A DNA stretch of 64,000 bases from Ifrita kowaldi (lineage: Eukaryota > Chordata > Aves > Passeriformes > Cinclosomatidae). Numbering within the stretch: position 1 is the stretch's first letter; each line of letters starts with the position of its first letter. The notes below the pieces were generated by a model. The model worked only from the letters and a program-made list of their open reading frames with translations. It was not told where the DNA came from and searched no databases. Of this stretch, positions 1 through 10,770 are shown piece after piece. The position numbers were made by a program, and so were the translations under genes. The stretch spans positions 342,592 through 406,591 of the forward strand of contig VZRS01009627.1 in NCBI GenBank assembly GCA_013398055.1. Reading direction: 5' to 3'.

Positions 1-3
1 ACT

Positions 4-20
4 CCCCCCCCCCCCCCCCC
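4..20. repeat. poly-C homopolymer at the window edge
   Basis: An uninterrupted run of 17 C lies four bases from the start of the window. Runs like this are prone to length error in sequencing and assembly. I see no gene or promoter context around it. Confidence 0.9.
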
Positions 21-3000
21 AATCTCTTCAGGATTTTCTTATGGAATAAACATGAAGTAGAAAAGACAGGGTTTTCCTTAATGGTTCTTCACAGTTAACT
101 AAAGAGGAGGCATATGTTTCATCCATCCACTCATACACTTTTCATCTCCAATGAGCCAAAGAGAAATTATTCTTGCAACACCATACCTTATTAAGATTTC
201 TTCAGAGCTTTTGTTGATGACATAATTAAAAAGGTACATTGGAGTTTACTGAGTGTCCTCTCAGCAGTTGAAAACTCCTGCTGTCTGTGAATCCGTTGGT
301 GGCTGTGAATCTGCAGGAATGTTTTTGTGCTTCCCAGAGACTAAATGTACCTTTGGCTTGAGGAGTGTACTCAAGCCTGAAACTATCTAACTTTTGATGA
401 AAGATGAGCATGTAAAGAAGTGGAACAGAGCACAAAGAACCCTGCTTTTGCATAGAGGGAAAAAGAGGGTTGTGTTGGGTGTGTGGAAAGAACATCCACA
501 GTAAAACTCTCACAGCTTTGTATTTAAATCCTCCCCTATGCACAGGAATGAAAGCATTAACTAATCTACCTCACGTGATGTTCAACATGAAAATTAACAG
601 CAAAAAAGGACTCAAACTCATTGGTGATGGCCATTTTAGATCACAAGCCAGAACGTGGAGCATCAGGATCGTATTCCAGGACTCCAGAATGACATCTCTG
701 GTTTTGCCTTCCCCAGAAATAGGCCACCACAGCTCCACTCAGTCACACACTCTGACACGGCCGGTGTTTGCACACACATGCACTGCTGCCCCTCTGAGCA
801 TAATGGCAAAAGGCAGACTTAGCTGGTTAATGCCATAAGATAATTTAGCTGCGTTCTTTATTTTGATGTAGTGTTCCAAGTTGTGAAAAGTTCATGACCA
901 CTAACTGCATCAGAAAGAAATTTGTGAAGTCAAATGAACTTTAGCACCTGAGCCAAGAACTCAAAATATTAAAACTTTGCACTAAGCAAACCTTCTTTTT
1001 TTCTCTGAAACAAAAGAGTTTTTAGAGTAGTAGTAGGTATTGCAAAAATAAATGGAAAGGACATGAGATAAATCTGGTATGTCATTTTCCAGTTTCTTCT
1101 AGTTTTGATTGCACAGTTAAAAAAATTTCTCTGTCACTTGCCACATGACATTTGTGTGATATCAGAGCCACCTTAAATCATATCTGAGTTAACACTTGAA
1201 CTTCCTACAAAGCATAATAAATTTATGCAAATGATTTCCTCATCTTTACTTAGTTTTGGCCAGCTAGCAATGTTTTCTTCCAGGACGAAAAGGTTTAATC
1301 TGTCACAGAGTCATCCAGTTGCATTATAAATGGTTTCTTAAATGGCAGCTCTGTCTTTTTCTTGCTGCTTTGCAAACCACAAATATTTGTAATATGTTTC
1401 AGAAGCTTTATTTTTTAGTCAGCTTCTGCTACAGTCTTTAACCTTGCCATTTGCTTTCCAAATCTTGTGCCATTATCAGCCGGTATTGGCATGTAAAGTC
1501 TCACTGCCATCCTGGCATAATACAGAATAAAGACAAAGAATGCACAGTCTGATTAATCCAGGCTAAATCCTATGCAGATTGCAGAAAACACTGGTGCAGT
1601 TCCTGGCACAAGTGGACATCAGTCTCAGAAGTGAATCTCCCCAAGACGTGGTACATCACTTTACACAAGGAATCTGAGACTCAGATGGAAGGGGAAAGCT
1701 TACACCAACACTTTCCTGACCTCTGAGCAGATGAAGAAAGACCTTAAGACGTTCACAGCATTGCTGGAGTTCACCTTATAAAGCAAACTCCTCAGGAACT
1801 GAGACTGGAAATCAACACCCTTCTTCACGGGAGCTTTCCCAGAGCACAGAAAAGTGGTAATAAATTAAAGATGTAACATTGTTTTAAAAGAGAGAGGGAG
1901 TTTTAGCTGACAAAGCACAGCATTTTGACCATACACTTTGCCTAGAGTCACTTGGCACGCCACTTGAGTGGGCCAGCACAGCATTTAATTAAAAAAAAGC
2001 AAGGAGAGAGAGCCACAACCACAGTTCTCTGTGCTGGGATGATGCAAATTATTTATATATTCTTTTGTGGAACCTGACATCCTCAGCCTACAAACAGAAC
2101 ACTTAAGTGACTTGATTTGTTGAAAGAGTGTAGTGTTAGTAGAGCATTGCATAAATATGAAGTAAGTAGCTCTCCTAAACTTAGTATATCTTGAAAGAGA
2201 GTATTAAACTGAGGATTGCCAATTCCCAGCTGAACTGCAAACCATTTCTCACTTCAGCTGATGAAGTTCAGTTCCATTCCTTACTGTTTCAACCCAGCAG
2301 GAAAGAAATGTAATTTCAGACAAAAGGGACAAATTCACAGTTGAGGAAAATAAGTATGCAGCATCATGGACCCTCTGCTCTGCCTTTCTAAGTATCCACT
2401 AAGATTTGTGGTTCCAAATACAGTGGAAAAAATAAAGAGCCCTTCTTGCTTTCTGCCTTCTGAACAGTGGAAGATCTGGCTTCCACATGCTCCTGCATCA
2501 CAGTCAACTGCGAAAAGTTGTAGGTTATTTTGTTTGTGTTTTTCTTTTGTGGGACAAAAACTGCATTCCAGAAAGAGTGTTTTAGAAACAGTTATCGTCC
2601 AAAAGATGAAATAAAACTTCCATGAGGTGCTTGGATGTGAGTAAGAACACCTTTTTTTGTTGTTCTTGGCGAATTGTCTCTTCCAACCCGACATTCTGTT
2701 TCAAGCATGAGAACTGCAGACCCTTCCTGATCTGTGAGCCCTCACAGCTAGTGTGCTCCCTGCAGCCCTCTGGAAAGGTGGAGTCCGTATAATTCAGAGG
2801 AAAAGGCTGTGCAAGCTCAGAGTAGACGTTTACTCAGCACGTTGGAAGCAGCCCCACAGAGGGAATCCCATTCCCATTGTGCAGGTGTAATCCTTGTCAT
2901 TTTTCCTCCTCCTCTGAGTATACCTTTACTGCTCTGTATTCTTTCTCCAACCCCAAGCCCGTCTTCATTACTAAAACCACTTCTCTGACCCTCAACAAGC

Positions 3001-6000
3001 TCTGTCATTACCAAATCAATCTTCCTAATCCAAAATAGTTTTCCCAAGCTTATTTTGTATATCCACAGAATGCTTCCTGATCTCTGCAAAGAGCTGATTT
3101 AAAAAGCAAAGAAAAGGGCCATTTTTTCATGAGCAAATTTAGTCCATGCTTCAAAACCTAAGAAATTTTTTGCCCGATCTTAACCAACGCCCTTTCCATT
3201 TCTCACACAGATATAGATTACTTTAACAATCCCCAACACACACCATGACTTTCTCACTCAAAAGTATGTGCGCTTTGCCACAGCTGATAATAAGGAGGCC
3301 TTTGGTGTTTGTACCATAGCCTTTGGACTTCTCTATGTCACCTCAGTGTTATTAGGAATTCTGAAGAAATTTTACATCCCGTACCTTTTTAGACAGCAAT
3401 TTTCTTTACAGTGTTTCCTAATTTGCTTTATTTGCACCTCTGGTAGCTTTATTTCAAGTTCTTGACAAAGACTTGTGCCATTGTAACTTATCTGAACATT
3501 TAGAACTCAGCCCGAAATGAAATAAAAATAGAAACATTCCAAGAAACTGATGCTGTACATGCTGTCTCCTTATTAAAAGAAAAAAAAAAGTGCTACAAGA
3601 AATATTAATTCTTCAAATAGGATTTTAGAAGTCTTAAGAGCATGTAAGAAGTGCAGTGTTCGTAACTGCAGGAAGAATAATTTCAGTTTTATCTCTCCAT
3701 TTTTTCTAAAGAAAATTAAGTTGCTATTTAATTTTAAAGCCTGGGATGCTGCCAAGCATTGGTGCCCGTTCATTTTGCTGAACTTCCTTTTATGCAGTGT
3801 ATTTTTTCAGTGGTGACTATGTCAACAGATTTCTGTTGTCCTTATTTTATTCAGCAGACCAGGAAATATTTTTTTTCTCTTTTATATTGTATTCTGAAGG
3901 TTTCAGTGTTGTAAGCGCAGCTTCAATACTCAATATGCTGAACCAGTAACAAAGGGTAGATGTTAACATTTTAAATACTGCAGGTAGGGTACAGGAAGAT
4001 AAAGAGGCTATCAGATTTTGCAGTGCCTGGTGGACTAAGAGTAATGACTACAACTACAAAAGATAAATTGGGTTCTGTCGCAAATGGCCTTGAAATCTGG
4101 GGCCATACACAACTGGTCAAAAGTAATTCCAGGGGTTTGGTGGTTTAAATGCATTAGCAGAATATTCAATGCTGGTTATTTTCTTTACGATATTTACTGT
4201 TCAGTACAGCTAATGCAAAACACTGCTAGAGTCACAGTGGGGGGATTTGGCAGCCACAGAAACTTGGAGAGTCTAGCAGTTACGGTTTAGGAATGTGCCA
4301 TGCACACAAAAAGAAAAAATGCTGTCCTGTGTACACATGAACAGGAGCATGAACCCAATCAAGAATTACTATTCCATCACCCCCATCTACTCTGAGCCAG
4401 TGTGTTAGTTTTCTAAAGACACCAGCACTTCTTCATATTCTTCATATTCTAATAATATTTCCAGCTGATAACCAATATGAAACTGAACTCTATTCTCTTT
4501 ATATCCCAGAGGAAGTTATTTTCCACTCACCCATCTCTGCCATTCACACAGACTTAATTTTCCATGTCAGTTGAGACCATTCACCTGTAGAATTGGCTTG
4601 ACTATCAGTACAGGTAATATTTCAGCAAAGTTCTAGGAATTTCCAAGCTAAGTCATGCTTGGCTAGGAAGTCTTGGGCACAAGGTACTTCTGACATTTAG
4701 CATCTTTATAAGAAGTGCATGAAAGAAGGTGAAAAATGAGAAAAAAACCACCTATTTTAACTAACTTATCATTTGATGGGTATAAAATCTGAATGTCTGT
4801 CACAGTTTCTTGAGACCAGAGTTTCTTTCAGGAACAGGTACTTCACAAGGTGAATAACAGCATGAATAAAATTCATAAAGTCATTTTCCCAGCAGGGAGT
4901 GGAAGAACGTAATCCAGGAAAGATTTTCTTTTGAATGATGGCAATGACAGTGATGATGAAAGCCCTGGATATTGGTACCAGCCCAGAAAAGCACATGGCA
5001 CTCATAGAGCATTTTGAAAAGAAAACAAAAGAAAAATAAATCCAGATAGTGGTGCTGTGGAGACATGACCATTTAAAGGATTACCTGTTAGCTATTAACT
5101 TCACAAGCTCAGTGAAACTCAAAGACATGTTTTGGGAGTAGGTTCTGCTGCTCTGTCCCACATCTCACCACATCAGAGATGGGAATCTGTTCATTGGCGA
5201 GTCTGTGGTAACACCAAAAAAGGCATGAGCAATCTGGGATGACCAAGGACAGTGGTAACAGTTGGGTTGGTGAGACCTGGAGAGATCATGACTCCAAAAG
5301 GTCCTGAGTTTTAACTTCTAACGTTTTTTTATTTTATATATCTATTGCATCTAATTGGATGCAAGCACAGCTTGGAATTGCACAGCCATTTTTGGGAATT
5401 TTATATGCAGAAATGGAGAAGCCAAAAAGAGGAAAAAGAGCCTAAAAGGTGTTTTAACATTTACCAGCATCACACTTTTGAAAGAAAATGTCTGAGTCAA
5501 TAAAATACGTGGATATCCCATAGAAGGCAAATAGATTACCTCCGGAAGGGGACTTCATCAGCAAGATCATTCATCTGTGAAAATGTACTAAGAAAAAATA
5601 AACTAATATACAAAATCTCAACTGGATTCCATTAGATGAGAGCATAATTTCCCATTTGGCAGCTGGTAACTGCGTGTATGATTTGAAGGTTGGTTTCTTA
5701 TTTGGGAAGTCAGGGCTGTGGAGAATACATATATTTATTCAATGCAGAGCTCTTCCCTTTACCTGAGCTCCAAGACATGAGATTGCTCAAAGCCAGTGCC
5801 TTTCCACAAAACAAAATCTTCCTAGAAGTGATACTGAGAACCCAGTTTCTTTTGGATATCATATACCATTCACGTTTCCTGAGCTTTATACTTGGAAAAG
5901 CTCTCATAGAGAAATCACTCACCCTTGAGTGACTGCATGGTCCTGCAGGGAGGGGCTGCTATTGACCCCATTCTATGTCACAGACAAAGCCCACACAGAT

Positions 6001-6700
6001 AAGGGAAAGAGCGTTAATATGTGGAACACTTTGTCTGAGTAGCCTGAAAAGTTCCTTTTCCCCTTTCTCATGCACAGCTTTGTCCCCAGTGTATAAGTGT
6101 TGATGATTCAATGGATTCTGAGTAGTAACTTTGCCACACTCAGGGTTGTAAGCAGTGGTAAGAAACACAAGATCAGCTTTAATTCTTACTGCAAATGCAC
6201 ACTTCACACATTCATTGATTAAAGGGTCATAAAGTCTTACAAGGAAAACAAAAAATACCAAAACCAGACTTCTGCTGGTTTTTGCTGGTTTTTTAAAATT
6301 GTGTTCAGAAAGTTATCCTTTATTTCAAGTTTCAACTGTATCTTGAGTATTTTGGCCGAGTTTTTTGGCCACACAGTGGAGCATGGACCTTTAACTACAG
6401 GAGGGAGGTCTGTTGTATAACCAAATAAATAAGTTGTGTCTTCTCCTCAGGGAAGACTCTGGATGAGCCTATTCTTGCTTTCCATAAAGTAAGCACAACA
6501 CACTGATCTATCTGTGAACAGCCGATTTGGCTGAGAAGGACAGAGAGGATCAAGCAATGTTTTAGATCATGCTTTCAGGCACTTTGAAAAGGTAACAGGA
6601 GGTTTTATTCACCCAGAGAAATCTGTGGTTATTCAAGTAACTGAAAGCATTTAAGGCAGGAATGCCACACAAAAGAGAAACATTAATTAGGCCGATCATA
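21..6700. other. No gene seen; single-copy non-coding DNA
   Basis: Open frames here reach at most about 122 codons, overlap on both strands and show no domain or signal I recognise, so I treat them as chance. Octamer-like ATGCAAAT occurs near 1227, and ATGCAAAT-related sequence near 2043, but single short motifs carry little weight. Short local duplications occur near 4432-4449 (a 9-base unit twice) and 6272-6294 (TGCTGGTTTT-type unit twice). No interspersed repeat is recognisable. Confidence 0.6.
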
Positions 6701-6779
6701 GCACTGTAGATCTATTTTTACAAAGCCCAAACACATTTATACATAGCTGTTCCTTTGAAGCATTTGAAGGCACCATTTC

Positions 6780-7130
6780 TTTCTTCCTTATCAGTGTAAT
6801 TGACGTCTTCATTCAGCCCCAGCCAGCTGTTGTGCGAATTTTTAATCATTCGATTTCTTTCGGGGAAAGGCTTAGTCTTTTGAACTCCAGGAATAATTAT
6901 TATTGCAAAGCAGTTTTCCCTTTCCAAAGGGACTGCTTTGGGGTCACCACTGCTTCCAGGCTCTCTGGGCGGGAGAACAATGAGGCTTTGTTGGTGCTGG
7001 AACGCTGTCCCTTCCAAGGGGGCTGGCGCTCTTTCTTTCTGCGCTCGCCTCTGCATGTTGAAGTGAATTGTGCCAAATCAAAAGGCTTTAAATTAGCACT
7101 TCACTGCTGGCAAGTGCCTGGAAGTTAATG
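6780..7130. promoter_or_regulatory. Candidate distal enhancer with SOX-type sites
   Basis: Between about 6790 and 7060 the sequence keeps nine CpG dinucleotides, far more than the surrounding DNA, which suggests selection or protection from decay. It contains a SOX-dimer-like inverted pair, ACAATG-AGG-CTTTGT (core of 6976-6992), several further CAAAG/CTTTG half-sites (6906, 6925, 6936), AT-rich homeodomain-like sequence (AATAATTATTATTG, near 6892-6905) and a 15-bp dyad at 6906-6940. SOXE proteins such as SOX9 are known to bind inverted ACAATG pairs separated by 3-5 bases. The 112- and 98-codon frames on opposite strands across this block look like by-products of its GC-richer composition. Enhancer function is inferred; no gene is adjacent to suggest a target. 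Confidence 0.4.
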
Positions 7131-7135
7131 CTAAA

Positions 7136-8420
7136 TCCTAAGGGGCTAAGAACCTTTTCTATACCCTTATGCCCAGGTATACTCTTCAGGGTGTAAGGTG
7201 GTTTAGGAACCTAAACAACTCATTTATGGTTATTTTCTCTCCTAGATAAATAAAATTTTTAAAAAGCATAGTTTGCAATTTTAAGCCAATCACCAAACAG
7301 AATATGTATTATTGCATTCTGTGAGAGAAGAGCAGCTATATTTCTGTTTGGGAAAAGGCTAATTTTCAGTGACAGGACCAAGGATTATTATGGAAGAGGG
7401 ATGGAAACTGCAGAAAAAAACCAGAAGTGCTGCTGCCACTAGCAATCTTGCCAGTAAATGATCCTACCAACTATCAGACATGCAAATAGACTTAGCAAAT
7501 CCAAATGACTCTATAAGCTTGACAATTAGCATAAAAAGTACATTTTTAACTTTGCATCTTCATCGCTAGTTCAAAAGCTTGGCATGTAATCTTGAGCCAC
7601 ACAGAATCTGTCTTTATCCAATCCCTTAATAGAAATCACAAATAAATAAAACTTATAATTTAAAATAATCTTCTTGACTCAGTAAATAAGTGAAATTTTT
7701 TTTTAAAGTTAGAGGAATCGCATCTTCATGATTTAACTTCACAAGAACTTTGTTTTTATATAACACATTTATACAAAGCAAGGCAGAATCTGCTTGCAGG
7801 AGACCGGAATTGACGTCTGCTTTGCTGTGCCCTTTGTTGCTGTACACTGGAGATCAAATACAGATTAGAGGAGCCTTGAGGCTCACCTCTAATTTCCACC
7901 CTAGCTCTGATGATGACCAGAATTGCCTCACCCAGTGACTGCAGTAGGGTGTTTCAGAGCAGAGCTTACAGGGTGTGTGACATCCTCTGATCTGCCAATG
8001 CCCAGGCCCAAAGCAGCCTAATAAGGGTCTGTGTGAGGAGTGAGTGCTGCTCACATCTCTGAAGATCAGCAGGGGTTTCCATGACATGGACAACACCAGC
8101 TACGTCCCAGCCAGCAACACTGGAAAGGAGCCTTATGGTTTTCTTACTGGTCCAGAAGATACAGAAGATCTTGTGAAACACATAAATTATGTTTGCATCC
8201 CGAGCTGTGTCTTTGAGGGACGTGAATGATGCACGTGATAACACGATGGGGTGGAAGGAATGGCTGAGAGGCAGCATCAGAGGAAACGCTGCAAGGAGCA
8301 ACGAAAGGTCACAGAAACCGCACGATTCCTTGTGCTCCACAGCTGTATAGAGAACACATAAATAGGCTCCTAAACACTAATTAAACTCAGAAGTGTAGTT
8401 TGAAGAACATCGTATCGGGC
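7136..8420. other. No gene seen
   Basis: Overlapping frames on both strands at 7750-8340 (up to 124 codons, minus strand) have no recognisable domain and no convincing splice context. No interspersed repeat is recognised. Confidence 0.5.
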
Positions 8421-8429
8421 CAGAGACAG

Positions 8430-8620
8430 AGACACTGCTCTCATTCATTAGCGCCCAGCACAGCCCGGCAAACGTGACTTCCACTGGGTTTGCGGGCCAG
8501 GGGAACTCTGCGATTTCTAGGCACAGATGTCTCTATTTTCCCCTTGGTCTGTTTACCTGACAATCACAGCTGGTGAAAGGAAGCCCAGTCAGATGCTAAT
8601 TCCAGCCAGGCCCTAGAGAA
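8430..8620. promoter_or_regulatory. Possible conserved regulatory block
   Basis: Five CpG dinucleotides fall within about 90 bases (8450-8515) in otherwise CpG-poor DNA, followed by a forkhead-like TGTTTAC (near 8550) and TGACAATCACAGCTG. The block has no repeat signature and no long frame. Regulatory function is only inferred from composition. Confidence 0.22.
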
Positions 8621-9099
8621 TATGAAGCTGGTGGGACTGCTGGATTGTTGGATTCTCCACTCTTTTCTGCGTAGAGGGCAGTTACCATTCTCGGGATTCC
8701 TATTCCATCTTGCAGCACTTTTTTGTTGTTGTTTGTTTTCTCTGAAAAGCCTGACCTGGTCTTGTCCTTGACAGCTTCTTGGAGAATGTTATAAACCCCC
8801 AGTTACACATCTTCTCTGCGTAGGAATGATAATAACTGCTGTTAAATTTTGCTACCCCGCTGCACAAAACATACCAGCCCTGATGAAGTGCAGACATAAA
8901 ACTAACTGTCACAATCCCAGAGCCATACATAAGCAAAAGAACAAAATGGGGTTTTAAAGTGCACAAGCACTCCCTTGCCTCAGACTGTGGATTCGTGGAA
9001 GGTGAAAGCCCAGGCAATGCTGAGCAGCAGGAGATGCTCTGAGGTGCCTCAGCTCTGGGAGCAGAATGTGTTCTTGCCTGTGTGCCTGATAAAGATTTT

Positions 9100-9200
9100 T
9101 GTGGCCAGATTGCTAATCCATTTGATATTCCTAATTAGAGCTACATATGAATTGCCAAAACACAATTTGACTCCAGATGCATATTTTCCAATGTCTGGTT
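9100..9200. promoter_or_regulatory. Possible homeodomain-site cluster
   Basis: A palindromic CTAATTAG lies at 9131-9138, near GCTAATCC and CATATG (an E-box) within about 40 bases. LIM- and paired-class homeodomain proteins bind such sites. It is short and AT-rich, so chance is a real alternative. Confidence 0.15.
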
Positions 9201-9883
9201 TACCAAGACAAGAGGGTTAGCCCTAAAATACAGAGTAAATTCAGTTCAAAATCTTTTGTAATTTTAAGACTATTCAAGACCAGAGTTTAAAGTTATAATT
9301 AATATCTTTTTTCAATCTTTTCTGATAAGAATAGAGGGGAAAAAAGGGGACTTTGAGCAGCCTGCTCAAGTGGAAGGTGGTTTATAGGTATCTTCACAGT
9401 AGGAGGTTGGAATGGGAGCATCCATTTTTTCTTACCAATTCACCAATAACTGATGCTCAAAATAAGCCGTAGGTGCATGGCACAGTATTGTGGTGTTTGG
9501 TTGGTTTTGGAGTGGTTTGAATCCTAGTGCAGGAGTCACTTGCCTCTCACCTAGGTCCTCAGTCTCCACCCTTGAAAGTGGGAACAGCCTGTACAATCCA
9601 AATCTTTGACCAATGTCCTAATTTTAAGTAGGTAGGTGAAAACTGGAAAGGAAATGCTAAGTGTAAAATAAATCCAACACCCCACAAAATATCTAGAGTC
9701 CCACTGATGTATATGTGGCATGTTCTGAGGAAAAAAAAATTAAAGAAGAGCAAAGAGGGTCATCCACTAAGGTTCATTTTTACAACCATTGTATAAGATT
9801 TCTGTTTGAGACTGAAAGTGCATTAAACAGTCATGGTCTGTCAGTGACCTTATATTTAAGAGCAGAGAAGTAATATGGGATTA

Positions 9884-9998
9884 TTGGTAACACATTATTT
9901 TACAGGGCATCAATAACCATGTGTAAGAAATTACCATAGAATTACAATGTTATTACATGGTTATTTGTGGCTTTGCCAAATGCAATGTTACTTGATCA
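9884..9998. mobile_element. Old palindromic MITE-like DNA element
   Basis: The left half begins GGTAACACATTATTTTACAG and runs into GGCATCAATAACCATGT. The right half runs ACATGGTTATTTGTGGC and ends near AATGTTACTT. The inner arms AATAACCATGT (9912-9922) and ACATGGTTATT (9955-9965) are perfect 11-bp reverse complements, and the outer arms are reverse complements with several mismatches. The whole can therefore fold as one long imperfect hairpin with a spacer of about 32 bases. Non-coding hairpin elements of this kind are typical of MITEs. There is no coding sequence, and the decay of the outer arms indicates age. I cannot assign it to a named family. Confidence 0.55.
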
Positions 9999-10349
9999 TC
10001 CTTGGATTAATGGGGTGTTGATTGGGTTTGGCCATTTACCTCCATCCTGGGTCATAAACCTGATGTTAGCTGAACTAAGTTCCCAGTCTAGCAGTCACAG
10101 CATTTAACATTTCTTTCCCTCTGAAAAAAAAAGTTGCTGTTGGGAGGTCAAATCACAAAAGTCTCTGATTCTTAAAAGCAGAGGCTTTCAAAAAGACTTC
10201 ATCAAGACCTTTTCAATAAATGCATGTTATTTTATATTCCCCACAGTCTGTAAACAGATTCTCAAAGTTTGGAGATTCATATTTTCCCAAACTATTTGGA
10301 TTTTTCCATCAAGAGAACACTGCTGGCCACCACCTTTCTCTGCATTGTA

Positions 10350-10770
10350 AATGGCTCACAGATTCAGAGAACAGAATTGGAGAGGTTTGAAATTACCCTG
10401 AAGATCATCAAGTCGAACCAAGCCAGCACTGCCAAGCTCACCACTAAACCATGTCCCCAGCATGATGAACACTTCCAGGGATAGCCACTCCACCATTTGC
10501 CTGTTCCAATGCCTGACCACCCTTGCACTGAAGAATTTTTTCCTAATATCCAACCTAAACCTCCCCAGCACAACTTGTAGTTATTTCCTCTCATCCCATC
10601 TCTTGTTAGCTGGAAGAAGAGACCAAGCCCCACCTAGCTTCAACCTCCTTTAAGGTGGATGCAGAGAGTGACAACATCCCCCAGAGACTCCTTTTCTCCA
10701 GCCTAAACAGCCCCAGATCTCTCAGCTGCTCTTCACCAGACTTCTGCTCCAGACCCTCCATTTGCTGATG
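10350..10770 (-). mobile_element. CR1 LINE fragment, antisense, 5'-truncated
   Basis: Read on the minus strand this matches the 3' part of avian CR1. It has the segment with FRLDIRKKFF and RVVRHWNR residues from the C-terminal end of the CR1 reverse-transcriptase ORF, and then the 3' untranslated tail, whose end lies near 10355. On the plus strand the diagnostic pieces are CACTAAACCATGTCCC (10440s), TTTTTTCCTAATATCCAACC (10540s) and CTTTTCTCCAGCCTAAACA (near 10690). Several substitutions and frame breaks show an old inactive copy. CR1 copies are usually 5'-truncated because reverse transcription stops early. Confidence 0.88.
10360..10572 (-). pseudogene. Remnant of CR1 ORF2 C-terminus
   Basis: The minus-strand frame contains the CR1 ORF2 C-terminal residues DIRKKFF and ARVVRHWNRQ followed by SLEVF, which correspond to the end of the CR1 endonuclease/reverse-transcriptase protein. 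The first half of that tail is readable. The usual Pro-Arg-Glu and alanine-rich end is altered, and upstream CR1 coding sequence continues only in a shifted frame. There are no catalytic domains, so it is a dead fragment inside the antisense CR1 copy. Confidence 0.7.
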
